A stretch of 64,000 nt of DNA from Acidobacteriota bacterium (GCA_019639195.1 JAHBSI010000005.1:62001-126000); one strand, 5' to 3'. Shown: positions 8,660 through 18,300, counted from the stretch's first letter. Program-made: numbers and translations. The notes: generated from the sequence alone by a model not told the origin.

Positions 8660-9937
8660 CTATTTGGCCTTTGCCAGAATATCTGCGATCACCTGATCGA
8701 TCGCGGCCCTGACCGCGTCGTTAGCACTGCCTTTGACCTCGGCGGCGGCCGGCATTGTTGCGACGGCCGTTTTTCCGTCCTTTCCGAATAGCGTAACAAC
8801 GATCTCGGCCTTCGAGGTTCCGGCCTTAGCCCCGTCGGTCGAGCCCGTGATCTTCCCGAAGAGGCCGCCGATCTTCGCTGCACCCGACTCCTTGATGCTC
8901 TTGATCTCGACGCCGATCACGTTTGCGTACGAACCGGTCGTGATGTCTGCGGACGATGTCACGAGGACGCCGCTCATTCCCGACGAACTGATCTTCCCCG
9001 AAACATAGTTACGAAGGTCATCCTGATCGACCTTATTGGCTTTGCCAGAAAAGAAATCGATCGCGATGGTCTTTTGCGACTTGCTGCCGTCTCTGAACAC
9101 GGTCTTGGCGGTCGTGTCGATACGGTTGCTCTTTTTCCTTAGGGCCTCCATCGACTCAACTTCGATCCAGGGATCTTTGGGAACGTCAAAAAGACTCTGA
9201 TCCAGCGTGGCCTTTGATAAGTCGACCGTTTCGATCTCTGTAGTGCCTGTACGCTTGCCGTTCGAATACATGGTCATTGTTCCCGAGAGCATCATTCCGG
9301 CGTTTGCCGCACGCTTGATGATCATTTTTGGGCGACATCCGCCGGCTGGCGGCGGCTGAGGCGTTGGGCACGACTGGCTATCGAGCGTGAGCGTCACGAA
9401 CCAGCCTTCTTGCTCCATCTTTACGGGCGGCGAAGGCTCACAGGAGTCAGAAGACATTTCGATGGTCTGCGTTAGTTTAAGCCAGCGGGCGTCGAGGCCG
9501 AACATCTTTTGACGTTTACCCGAATCTACGACCCACGAATCTATGGTCGCCGTGCCTTTGATGACGACCTTTTGATTGTTGCCCCGGCGTGCCAGCTTTT
9601 CCGGCGGAACCGTGGACCAGTCGTAATAATCGATAAAGAACTGCTTGTTCATCTCGCTCAAGAAAACATCCTGCTTCAGATCGCACTGCGAGATATGGAC
9701 GGGCATTTCCGGCATCATCCCGGCCATCATCGAGCCCATTTGCTTCATTGCGGCCTCGGTCTCGGCGTCCATTTCGACCTTCATCTCGGTTCGGGTACGC
9801 ACGCCTTTCACATAGATGGTCGAGATCATGCCCGTTTTTGCGCCAGGTTGCTTGTTACGCAGCGAAAGCTTCCAGTCCGCAAAAGCAGTGCCGGTCAGGA
9901 ACAGAACGATAAGGAATATGGATGTTTTACTTTTCAT
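8660..9937 (-). CDS. Secreted two-domain protein, DUF4412-like N-terminal half
   Basis: 425 residues from the ATG at 9937; an upstream in-frame TTG at 10027 is less likely because the signal peptide MKSKTSIFLIVLFLTGTAFA starts here and GCGAGG precedes it. The first half has the look of DUF4412/LolA-like lipid-binding folds (YVKGVRTRTEMKVEM, SQCDLKQDVFLSEMNKQFFI). The second half, from about residue 270, resembles a nucleotide-free alpha/beta surface domain with a Gly-rich GLFGKITGS segment and gives no clear family. It is the first gene of the operon with the 742-aa protein. Function unknown; lipid or envelope monitoring is speculation. Confidence 0.75.
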   Translation of the reverse strand: MKSKTSIFLIVLFLTGTAFADWKLSLRNKQPGAKTGMISTIYVKGVRTRTEMKVEMDAETEAAMKQMGSMMAGMMPEMPVHISQCDLKQDVFLSEMNKQFFIDYYDWSTVPPEKLARRGNNQKVVIKGTATIDSWVVDSGKRQKMFGLDARWLKLTQTIEMSSDSCEPSPPVKMEQEGWFVTLTLDSQSCPTPQPPPAGGCRPKMIIKRAANAGMMLSGTMTMYSNGKRTGTTEIETVDLSKATLDQSLFDVPKDPWIEVESMEALRKKSNRIDTTAKTVFRDGSKSQKTIAIDFFSGKANKVDQDDLRNYVSGKISSSGMSGVLVTSSADITTGSYANVIGVEIKSIKESGAAKIGGLFGKITGSTDGAKAGTSKAEIVVTLFGKDGKTAVATMPAAAEVKGSANDAVRAAIDQVIADILAKAK

Positions 9938-9953
9938 AGGTATGCCTCGCTTG

Positions 9954-10099
9954 TCAGAACTTTTTAGAGTTTCAAAAAGATCACAGGAGATCTGCTGCGA
10001 TTGAAATTGTCGGCTTTTGATGCCCAAGTATCTTAAGTTGGGTGGATTGTAGTGGAAAACATTGATAAAAGTCTTTAGAATTTATCTGAAAAGTTCTGA
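9954..10099. promoter_or_regulatory. Divergent control region with twin 11-bp motif
   Basis: AAAAGTTCTGA occurs just upstream of both divergent genes, each time reading toward its gene: on the minus strand at 9964-9954 (16 nt before the ATG at 9937) and on the plus strand at 10089-10099 (7 nt before the ATG at 10107). The match is exact over 11 bp. The position fits an operator or shared leader element for the neighbouring winged-helix regulator (inference). Confidence 0.5.
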
Positions 10100-10106
10100 A
10101 TTTTCT

Positions 10107-12239
10107 ATGAATACGGCACAAACCGAGAACGCCAGGCCCACTTTTCGGTTCGACGTCTTTGAGCTTCTACCACATGAACATCGACTAACGAAGAACGGCG
10201 AGGATATCCGGGTCCCGGTGCGTGTCTTCGATGCCCTGACCATTCTTGTTGAGGCCGACGGACAGGTCGTTACAAAGGATCTGCTGACACAGCGGCTCTG
10301 GCCGGACAGTATCGTCGAAGAAAATAATCTCAGTCAGGCGATCTCTGCCCTCAGAAAGGTACTCGGGACACAGCAGAACGGCCGTGCGTTCATCGAGACC
10401 GTCCCGAGGGTCGGATATCGCTTCCTCGCACCGATAAACGTCAATTCAGCGGAAGCATCGCCCGTTCAGGTCGAAATTCCGAGCGTCGGTGCTCCAGCGG
10501 GCGTAAAGCGTGGCGTCTCCTGGAAGGTCGTTGCTGCCGTGCTGATCGCTCTCTTGATCGGCGTTGCGGCGATCATCTCGGTCTTGCGTTACGTCGCCGT
10601 AAATTCGGGCCCTGCTGCCGAAAGCGGGCCAAAACGCCTCACAAGCACGTCCGATCGAGACCAGGTCGCGGGTTGGAGCAATGACGGGCAGATCCTGTTC
10701 ACTCGCAGAGGCGGCAACAATGTGCCCGAGACCTACCGAATATCGCCCGACGGCGGCGAGCCTGTCAGGGCCGTCGATCTGCCGGACGTTCGTCAGGCCG
10801 TCTGGTCACCGGACGGAACCCGGATCGTTTTCTCGAAATTCAGTGATTCAGGTGCAGGGACGTATCTTTCGATGGCCGATGGAAGTAATGCCCACAAACT
10901 GCCGTTCTCCGCGGAGAACGTCTCGTGGGCGCCGGACGGCAGCAAATTCGCTTTTCAGGCGGATTCGGACGGCACAAGAAAGCTCGCGAGCACCGAGGTG
11001 CTTGTTTACAGCCTGCAGGATGATAAGGTGGCTGAGCTTACAGCAAATACGAGCTTTGACGGTGATCCCGGCTGGTCGCCTGATGGCGGAACGATCGTAT
11101 TTTCGAGCGAGCGTGACGGCAACTACGAGATCTATTCGATGAAGGCCGATGGTTCTGATGTTAGGCGTCTCACTAACAATCCCGGGCACGATTCTTTTCC
11201 GAAGTTCTCACCCGATGGAACACTGATCTCCTTTAATTCGAACTTCGAGAGCGAGTTGACCGACATCTATTTGATGCGGCCGGACGGCTCGCACGTAATG
11301 CGCCTTACAAATTCCAAAGGCTACGACTTTTCGCGAAACGGCTGGTCGCCCGACGGGACAAAGTTTGCTTACAACTCTGACGTGGAAGGCAGCGATGACG
11401 TCTATGTGATGAATGTTGACCCGTTTCCTCCGACGAAGGTCATCGAGATCCCGGACGCCGATCTTCAGACGCCGGCCTATTCGCCCGACGGCCAAAAGAT
11501 CGTATTTACGGCAGCATACGGCGATCATTCGGAATTACGCGTCTTCGACAGAACGACGGGCACTTCGTCGATGATCGTCAGGACCACGAGTTCAAAGAAT
11601 TATCCGCGATGGTCGCCCGACGGAAAATGGATCGCATTTCATCAGGAGGATGGCGGCCGTTGGGATATATTTAAGGTGCGGCCCGATGGCACCGACCTGA
11701 CGAATTTGACCAACGATCCGTCGAGTGACAGTGTCGCGGTATGGTCGGCGGATTCTGCGACGATCTACTTTCGGTCGGCGCGCAACACCGGGACCGAAAC
11801 GGCCGAGTTCTTTAAGATGAATGCAGACGGGACGGGGCAGGTGCCGCTGCCCATCCGTAAAGGAAAGATCGGCTGGCCTTCGACATCATTACAAGGCGGC
11901 GAGATCGTTTTTGCGGCCGACCGCGATGGTGATCCGGTCCGGCAATTCGATATTTTCGCAGCTGATATCGTCACCGGTTCGGAGCACCTTCTGATCTCGA
12001 GGCGAGATCACGATACACAGCCGTCCCTTTCGCCAGACGGAAAACTGATCACATTCGTCAGCCTCAGCGACGGCAATCCCGAGATCTACGTTGCGAACTC
12101 CGACGGAACGATGCCGCTCAGGCTCACGCGAAATAGTGCTCGCGACCAGTTCCCATCGTTCTCACCTGACGGCAAAAAGATATTGTTCACCTCGGACCGA
12201 GGCGGCAAAGCGGCGATCTACGAAGTTTCGTTCAACTAA
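10107..12239 (+). CDS. Winged-helix regulator fused to PD40 beta-propeller
   Basis: 710 residues from the ATG at 10107; a TTG at 10062 in frame is less likely. Residues 10-105 are an OmpR/PhoB-type DNA-binding domain (FDVFELLPHEHRLTKNGE, VVTKDLLTQRLW, NNLSQAISALRKVLG, IETVPRVGYRF). A hydrophobic segment near residues 140-165 should be a single membrane helix. The rest is a run of TolB-like PD40 repeats with recurring SPDG and YxMxxDGS motifs, forming an extracytoplasmic propeller. This is a one-component, CadC-like architecture: sensing outside, DNA binding inside. It is divergent from the secreted-protein operon and overlaps mrp tail-to-tail by 4 bp. Confidence 0.88.
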   Translation: MNTAQTENARPTFRFDVFELLPHEHRLTKNGEDIRVPVRVFDALTILVEADGQVVTKDLLTQRLWPDSIVEENNLSQAISALRKVLGTQQNGRAFIETVPRVGYRFLAPINVNSAEASPVQVEIPSVGAPAGVKRGVSWKVVAAVLIALLIGVAAIISVLRYVAVNSGPAAESGPKRLTSTSDRDQVAGWSNDGQILFTRRGGNNVPETYRISPDGGEPVRAVDLPDVRQAVWSPDGTRIVFSKFSDSGAGTYLSMADGSNAHKLPFSAENVSWAPDGSKFAFQADSDGTRKLASTEVLVYSLQDDKVAELTANTSFDGDPGWSPDGGTIVFSSERDGNYEIYSMKADGSDVRRLTNNPGHDSFPKFSPDGTLISFNSNFESELTDIYLMRPDGSHVMRLTNSKGYDFSRNGWSPDGTKFAYNSDVEGSDDVYVMNVDPFPPTKVIEIPDADLQTPAYSPDGQKIVFTAAYGDHSELRVFDRTTGTSSMIVRTTSSKNYPRWSPDGKWIAFHQEDGGRWDIFKVRPDGTDLTNLTNDPSSDSVAVWSADSATIYFRSARNTGTETAEFFKMNADGTGQVPLPIRKGKIGWPSTSLQGGEIVFAADRDGDPVRQFDIFAADIVTGSEHLLISRRDHDTQPSLSPDGKLITFVSLSDGNPEIYVANSDGTMPLRLTRNSARDQFPSFSPDGKKILFTSDRGGKAAIYEVSFN

Positions 12240-13318
12240 CCGGCCTTGCTCAGGATCGTGAGTTCGGGCTTCATCGCCTCGATCGAGATCTGGCGTGCGA
12301 CCTCTTCGGCGACCTTTCGGAACGCCTCTGCCTGAGGCGAACCTGGGGCCGAAATGACGACCGGAATGCCTTTGTCGCCGCCTTCGCGGACCTCGATGCC
12401 CATCGGGACCTCGCCGAGGAACTTCAGACCGTATTCGTCCGAAAGTTTTCTTCCGCCGCCTTCACCAAAGATGTTGTAACGGGCGCCGGTGTCCGGAGCG
12501 ATGAAATACGACATATTCTCGATGACGCCGAGCACCTGAACATTCACCTGTTCGAACATCTTAACTGCACGCCGCACGTCCGCGAGCGAAACTTCCTGCG
12601 GCGTCGTTACAACGACCGCACCTTGCACGGGCACGAGCTGCGCAAGCGAAAGCTGCACATCGCCCGTTCCCGGCGGCATATCGACGATCAGGTAATCGAG
12701 TTCGCCCCAATTCACGTCAGTCAAGAATTGTCGGACAATGCCGTGGAGCATCGGCCCGCGAAGGATCATCGGTTTGTCGGGCGGCACAAGCACGGCCATC
12801 GAGATCATCTTCACGCCGTGTGCTTCGAGCGGGATGAGCTGGCCGTTAAAGACCGGCGGCTGGTGAAGCCCCGTGCCGAGCATCAGCGGGACGTTCGGCC
12901 CGTAAACGTCGGCATCCATGAGGCCGACCTTCGCACCGTCCTGTGCAAGTGAGACCGCAAGGTTGACCGCGACGGTCGATTTGCCGACGCCGCCCTTGCC
13001 GCTCGAAACGGCGATGATATTCTTTACGCCCGGAACGGCGACGTTATCTTTGATGCCGCGGCCTTTCGGCACTTCGGAATCCATCGTTACGTTGACCTCG
13101 GTCACGCCTTCGATTGCCGAGACGAGTTCCTGGGCCTGTGCTTCCATCTCGTCCTTTACGGGGCATGCAGGCGTCGTCAACACGATCCTGAACGACACCT
13201 TCCCGCCGTCGATCGCAAGGTCTTGTACGAACCCCAGTTTTACAATGTCCTTTCGGAGATCGGGGTCAATGATCTTCCGGAGGGAGTCCAGGACGATCTC
13301 TTCTGTTACTTGGCTCAT
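12236..13318 (-). CDS. mrp: Mrp/ApbC-type P-loop ATPase, Fe-S cluster carrier family
   Basis: 360 residues: an N-terminal MIP18/DUF59 domain (residues 1-85, with a Cys in TPACPVKDE), then a ParA-like ATPase with the deviant Walker A SSGKGGVGKST (residues 105-115), VDMPPGTGD near 212-220 and IENMSYF near 267. Family members normally carry a CxxC after this last motif for a bridging [4Fe-4S] cluster; here the equivalent is APDT (274-277), so the usual ligands are missing. The gene lies 14 nt behind hicB and could share its transcript. It overlaps the convergent regulator by 4 bp. Confidence 0.9.
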   Translation of the reverse strand: MSQVTEEIVLDSLRKIIDPDLRKDIVKLGFVQDLAIDGGKVSFRIVLTTPACPVKDEMEAQAQELVSAIEGVTEVNVTMDSEVPKGRGIKDNVAVPGVKNIIAVSSGKGGVGKSTVAVNLAVSLAQDGAKVGLMDADVYGPNVPLMLGTGLHQPPVFNGQLIPLEAHGVKMISMAVLVPPDKPMILRGPMLHGIVRQFLTDVNWGELDYLIVDMPPGTGDVQLSLAQLVPVQGAVVVTTPQEVSLADVRRAVKMFEQVNVQVLGVIENMSYFIAPDTGARYNIFGEGGGRKLSDEYGLKFLGEVPMGIEVREGGDKGIPVVISAPGSPQAEAFRKVAEEVARQISIEAMKPELTILSKAG

Positions 13319-13332
13319 AATTTCAAGGTCGG

Positions 13333-13563
13333 TTACGCGGCAAGTCTTTCCTTCACCTTCGTAACCTCTGTTTCAGGGTTGGGCAGTGTATCACCGTGGT
13401 TTCTGGCGGTTTCGATCCAGAGCTCGGCAACTCGTGAGAGTTCTTCGAGCGTTTCTTCCAGATCGTCACCTTGGGCCAGGCAACCTCTAAGTGCGGGCAC
13501 TTCGGCAACATAACCACCCTCTGCTGCCGGATAAATGACAAAGGGATATCTTAGATCTTTCAT
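13333..13563 (-). CDS. hicB: HicB-family antitoxin
   Basis: 76-residue partial RNase H-fold protein with the HicB core: YPFVIYPAAEGGYVAEVPALRGCLAQGDDLEETL. It should neutralise the HicA toxin encoded directly upstream. Its ATG overlaps the hicA stop by 4 bp (ATGA), so translation is coupled. The C terminus is short and shows no ribbon-helix-helix or HTH segment, so autoregulation by this protein alone is doubtful. mrp starts 14 nt downstream. Confidence 0.85.
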   Translation of the reverse strand: MKDLRYPFVIYPAAEGGYVAEVPALRGCLAQGDDLEETLEELSRVAELWIETARNHGDTLPNPETEVTKVKERLAA

Positions 13564-13793
13564 TTTCTATTCCCCTCGATAATTTCAATTACTCGCTTTA
13601 CGTAGATCGTCTTTACTTTTCGGTCGTGCACGGGCACCACAAAGGTAACTCCACCGCGTTTAAATATGTGATGACTTCCGGAAACCCGATCCAGCACAAA
13701 GCCTTCTTCCAAAAGCAGCTTCTCGATCTCACGAAAGTCTGCATTGGCCGGGTTATTCTTCAGCTTAGCAAAGAGCTTGTTCCGTTTTGTCAT
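13560..13793 (-). CDS. hicA: HicA-family mRNA interferase toxin
   Basis: 77 residues with the double-stranded-RNA-binding-like fold of HicA: REIEKLLLEEGFVLDRVSGSHHIFKR, where H41 in GSHH matches the catalytic histidine, and a C-terminal VKTIYVKRVIEII. It should cleave mRNA during translation when HicB is lost. The toxin-first order with overlap is the usual hicAB arrangement. A small dyad TACTC-N6-GAGTA at 13834-13849 lies in the upstream region and might be an operator, though it is short. Confidence 0.87.
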   Translation of the reverse strand: MTKRNKLFAKLKNNPANADFREIEKLLLEEGFVLDRVSGSHHIFKRGGVTFVVPVHDRKVKTIYVKRVIEIIEGNRK

Positions 13794-13887
13794 ATAACAA
13801 TGGCAAAAAAGCGGGCCGCAACGCGAGCCAATCTACTCCACCTAGAGTAATATCTAATTGTAACAAAAAGCCCGCGGAGTATCCCAC

Positions 13888-14490
13888 GTGTCAGTCGCCT
13901 CTAAAACTCAACTTTTCCGTAAGATCTGTGCTGAGGCCCAAGTTTGCACGATCTGCCCGGATCTTGCGGACAAAACTGCGGTTTTGAGCGAATTGAACGG
14001 TTCGCTCGATCCAAAGGTCTTTTTTGTCGGCGAAGCACCTAGCCGGGCCGGTGCAGACCGCACGCGGAGGCCTTTCACTGGCGACAAATCCGGCGAGAAT
14101 CTTCAAATTCTGTTCGATTCGATAGAGCTCAGCCGTGATGACGTTTTTCTGACGAGTGCGGTGATGTGCAGCCCGCGTTCGGCAACTGACGCAAATCGAA
14201 AGCCCACGCGAGCTGAGGTCAAAAACTGTTCGCGGTATCTTCGGCAGCTGCTCGATCTGATAGATCCGCACGTCGTTGCAACGCTCGGCGCCGTCGGTCT
14301 CGACTCGCTAAAACTGATCGAGCCGCACGCATTCACCTTGAAAGAGCACGCCGGAATGATCCTCGAATGGAATGGCCGGATCCTCGTCCCGCTCTATCAC
14401 CCGAGCCCGCTCGTGATCGCGTCGCAAAGAGGGCTCGATACTCAGCTTGCTCATTTCCGGACGCTTAAGAAGGTTCTCGATAATTGCTAA
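13888..14490 (+). CDS. Uracil-DNA glycosylase, Fe-S family 4/5 type
   Basis: Base-excision repair enzyme of 200 residues that should remove uracil from DNA. Four cysteines (C20, C23, C94, C114) fit the [4Fe-4S] ligands of family 4/5 enzymes. Motif A is GEAPSRAGADRTRRPFTGD (residues 48-66), mixing the Glu typical of family 4 with the xDRTxRPFTGD continuation typical of family 5; motif B is HPSP (171-174). The GTG start at 13888 has GGAG nine bases upstream. The next gene follows with overlapping or adjacent translation signals. Confidence 0.87.
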   Translation: MSVASKTQLFRKICAEAQVCTICPDLADKTAVLSELNGSLDPKVFFVGEAPSRAGADRTRRPFTGDKSGENLQILFDSIELSRDDVFLTSAVMCSPRSATDANRKPTRAEVKNCSRYLRQLLDLIDPHVVATLGAVGLDSLKLIEPHAFTLKEHAGMILEWNGRILVPLYHPSPLVIASQRGLDTQLAHFRTLKKVLDNC

Positions 14491-14501
14491 CATTAGAAAA
14501 A

Positions 14502-15383
14502 ATGACAGAGACGACCTACGAAAAAGTCAGGAACGGTGCGATCGGCTATCGGTGCGAATCTCGCGGACTCTTTGCCGTGTCGGGAAGCGAAGCGTTGCGT
14601 TTCCTCGACGGTCTGATCACGAACGATGTGAAGACGCTTGAAGACGGTGCGTCGATGCTCGCCGCATTTCCGAACGCGCAAGGCCGTCTGCTTGCGTCCG
14701 TATCTTTTGCTAAAAAAGGTGAACGCTTCATCATCGAGACCGAGGCCGCGACGCGAGAAAAATTATTCCAGAATCTCTTCCGCTTCACTTTCGCCGGCGA
14801 TTTTCTTCTCGAAGACCTCAGCGAAACGCATAAGAACTTTGAGGTCTTTGGTGATGCGGAAACTTTGCGTGATGCCGCCGGTACTGATGCGCACATTTTT
14901 ACTCGGCGTTACGGCACGGGTTTCTTTGTGGCGAATGAAGAGGCGTCGGCGTTTGAGTCGGCATTGGCTGGTGCGGTCGAGATCGATGACGAGACCTTCG
15001 AAACGCTCAGGATCGAGCACGGCATTCCGCTTTACGACCGAGATATGGACGAGACGACGGTCGTGCCCGAGCTTGGTATCGACGAGATGATCTCGTACAA
15101 AAAGGGCTGCTACATCGGGCAGGAGATCATCGCCAGGATCTTCTATCGCGGCCACATCGCAAAGCGTCTTTCGGGCCTTACGCTTTCCGAAAAACTCGAG
15201 CCCGGCAGCGAGCTGAAAACTACCGAAGGCAAGAACGCGGGCCAGATCACGTCCGTTACGTTTTCGCCAAAATTGGATAAACACATCGCTCTCGGTTTTG
15301 TCCGATATGATTTTCTTGAGCCGGGCACAAAGCTCTTCGCGGGCGAAACTGAATGCACGGTTTCGACGCTTCCTTTCATCTGA
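14502..15383 (+). CDS. ygfZ: YgfZ/GcvT-domain folate-binding protein
   Basis: 293-residue tetrahydrofolate-binding protein of the YgfZ family, which helps make or repair certain Fe-S enzymes. The diagnostic motif KGCYIGQE is present near residue 210, and the N terminus RGLFAVSGSEALRFLDGLITND and ELGIDEM region match the GcvT-like fold. ATG 14502 is chosen; an in-frame TTG at 14484, overlapping the glycosylase stop and preceded by AAGAAGG, is a real alternative that would couple translation. Pairing with an Fe-S glycosylase gene is suggestive. The 3' end overlaps dnaE2 by 8 bp. Confidence 0.88.
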   Translation: MTETTYEKVRNGAIGYRCESRGLFAVSGSEALRFLDGLITNDVKTLEDGASMLAAFPNAQGRLLASVSFAKKGERFIIETEAATREKLFQNLFRFTFAGDFLLEDLSETHKNFEVFGDAETLRDAAGTDAHIFTRRYGTGFFVANEEASAFESALAGAVEIDDETFETLRIEHGIPLYDRDMDETTVVPELGIDEMISYKKGCYIGQEIIARIFYRGHIAKRLSGLTLSEKLEPGSELKTTEGKNAGQITSVTFSPKLDKHIALGFVRYDFLEPGTKLFAGETECTVSTLPFI

Positions 15384-18300
15384 AATCGTGTGAGACGACC
15401 TCGGTCGAAATGCCTTTGAGCGGCGCAAAATAAAGGGCTTTCAACATTCCGCGTTCCTCAAAGATGCCGCGTATTATCAGAAAATCGCTTTGGTTGATCA
15501 CCGCTCGATAAGCCTCGAACACGTCCGGCATCACGACAAAATTCGAGAATCCAGTCTCATCTTCGAGCGTCACGAAAACGACGTTCTTCGCCGTCATCGG
15601 CCTTTGCCGAATGATCACCGCACCCGCGACCGAGACGACGTCGCCACGCTTCAGGCCGCGTGTCTGTTCCGCGGTCAGAATGCCGCGTGTTCTTAGTTCG
15701 TCGCGGACAAACGCCATCGGATGACGGCCGATCGAGATGCCGGTCTTCCTGAGATCTGCGGCGACAAGGTCGATGCCCTCAAGACGCGTGAGGAAATGCG
15801 GATCCGTCGCGTCAGTATCTGCGGCTTGTTCAAAAAGCGTGCCCTTCGGCCGCAGCTCAAGTTCCGACTGCCAGAGAGCTTCGCGTCTGTGAACCGTATT
15901 TTCAAAGTTCAATGCACCCGCAAAACTCAATGCACGCACCTCGCGTTTATTCAGCTCCGGCACGCGGCGTAAAAGGTCGGCGAGATCGGCAAAATCTCCC
16001 GCCGCTTCACGCTCTTTTACGATCGCACGGCCGCTCGTTTCGCGAAGCCCGCGAACAAAACGCAAACCGACGCGAACCTGTTTCTCGCCGTCAGATTCTT
16101 CGACCGTAAAATCATAGTCGGAGAGGTTTATGTCCAACGCACGAAAGTGCAGGCCGTGTCTTTGCGCATCTTTTACGAGCGTTGCCGCGGAATAAAAACC
16201 GAGCGGATAATTATTGAACATCGCCGTCATAAAACACGCGCGAAAATGAATGATGTAGTACGCCGAAGCATACGCAAGCAGTGCGAAACTGTATGCGTGC
16301 GATTCCGGAAAACCGTAATTCGCAAACGCCTTTGTGTAATCGACGATCTGGTCCTGAACGTCATCCGGAATATTGTTCTTCGCCATCCCGTTGCGCAGAT
16401 TTTGCGTGATCCGCTCCATCCTGCGGTCGGGCCTTTTAAAACCCATCGCACGCCGCAGTTCGTCCGCTTCGCCGCCGGAAAATCCCGCGATGTCCATCGC
16501 CATCTTCAGCAGCTGTTCCTGAAAAAGCGGTACGCCGAGCGTGCGTTTCAAGATCGGTGCGAGCGAATCGTGCGGGTATGTGACCTCTTCAAAACCTTGT
16601 CTTCGCCTGAGATACGAATGCAGCATATTCCCGACGATCGGCCCCGGACGAATGATCGCCACCTGGACAACGATGTCGTAGAAACACGCAGGCTTTGCCT
16701 TTGGTAAAAAGGCGATCTGCGCACGGCTCTCGACCTGGAACATCCCGACCGTATCGCCTTTCTGGAGCGCGTCGTAAACTTTTTTGTCGTTGTGCGGAAT
16801 GCGGTAAAGGTCGAGCGTCACGTCGTGATGCTGTTTGATGAGCGTGATCGAATCACGCAGCACGGCCATCATCCCGAGGCCCAGAAGATCGATCTTTACG
16901 ACCTTTAACGCTTCGCAATCGTCCTTGTCCCATTGGATGATCGTTCGGCCCTCCATTGACGCGGGTTCGAGCGGGACGATGCCGTCAAGCCGATCCAGCG
17001 AGACGACCATTCCGCCGGAATGCTGCCCGAGATGCCGAGGCATATCGAGAATGCGGTGATAGATGTCCGAAAATTTCTGCAAACGAAATGTCTCGGCCGT
17101 ATCAAAGCCTTCTTCCTTTAGGCGTCTGTAAAGTTCGTCGCCCTTGAACTGCTCATAATGCGAGTTCAGACGCGACAAACGATCGAGAACCTCCGTGCCG
17201 AATCCGAACGTCTTTCCGACCTCGCGTATCGCAGATCTGCCGCGATAACAGATCACGTTCGCCGTCATCCCGGAGCTTCGTCGTCCATATTTTTCGTAAA
17301 CGTGCTGAATGACGCTTTCGCGGTCGTCGCCCGACGGCAGATCGATATCGATGTCCGGATACTGTTCGTATTTTTCCGACAAGAAACGCTCGAAAAGCAG
17401 GTTGTGCTCGATCGGATCGACGGCCGTTATCCCGAGCGTGTAACAGACGACGGAATTTGCCGCCGACCCGCGTCCCTGTGAGAGTATCTTGTTCGCCTTG
17501 CAGAAATCGGAGATGTCATTTACGACAAGAAAATAACCCGCAAGCCGCTTCATTTCGATGATGCGAAATTCTTTCTCAAGACGCGGCAGCACTTGCGACC
17601 TCAAAGGCCAGGGCTTGCCTCGATAACGCTCCTGCGAACGCTCGATCGCCTTTTGCCGCAGCACGGAATTCATCGTCTCGCCCGCCGCGACAGGATAATC
17701 CGGAAAGGTGTAGGCAAGTTCCTCCATCGAAAAATCAATGCGTGCAGCGATCTCTTCCGTGATCTCGACGGCCTCCGGCAGATCGGAGAAAAGCCGCAGC
17801 ATCTGCCTGTGATCTTTTATGTAACGCTCGCTGTTCTCGGAGAGAAGTTTGCCCGCCTCATAGATCGTCGTGTGATTCTTTATGCAGGTGAAAACGTCGA
17901 AAAGTTCGCGGTCGTCCTCGTCCGCGTAATAGACGCCGTTGCTTGCAAAATAATCGATCCGCAGCTTGTGTGCGAGCCCGAGAAGAGCCTGATTCACCGC
18001 CTCTTCGTGCCGCAGATGATGCCGCTGAAGCTCGACATAAAGCCGGTCTTCGAACACGTATTTTAACCACGCAAGATCGAGCTGGCCGTCGCCGCGTTTG
18101 ATGCTGTTGTGAATGATGCCGTCCGGCCCGCCGGTAAAGCACAAAAGGCCTGCCGAGTGATATTCGATCTCGCGGCGGGTCGCAAAATGCTCGTTCTTCT
18201 TGTTGCGAAGTTTTGATGTCGTGATCAGACGGCTAAGGTTTTGATAGCCTTTCAGATCGAGTGCGACGAGCGGCAAAAGCGTGCCGTCATCGAGCGTGAC

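Noticed and set aside
13806..13874. AAAAAAGCGGGC and AAAAAGCCCGC elements flanking the hicA promoter, resembling a hairpin with a long loop.
   Set aside because: The loop would exceed 50 nt; no plausible terminator or attenuator geometry.
16147..16707. 186-residue plus-strand frame inside dnaE2.
   Set aside because: Runs opposite the conserved polymerase core and shows only Arg/His-rich shadow sequence.
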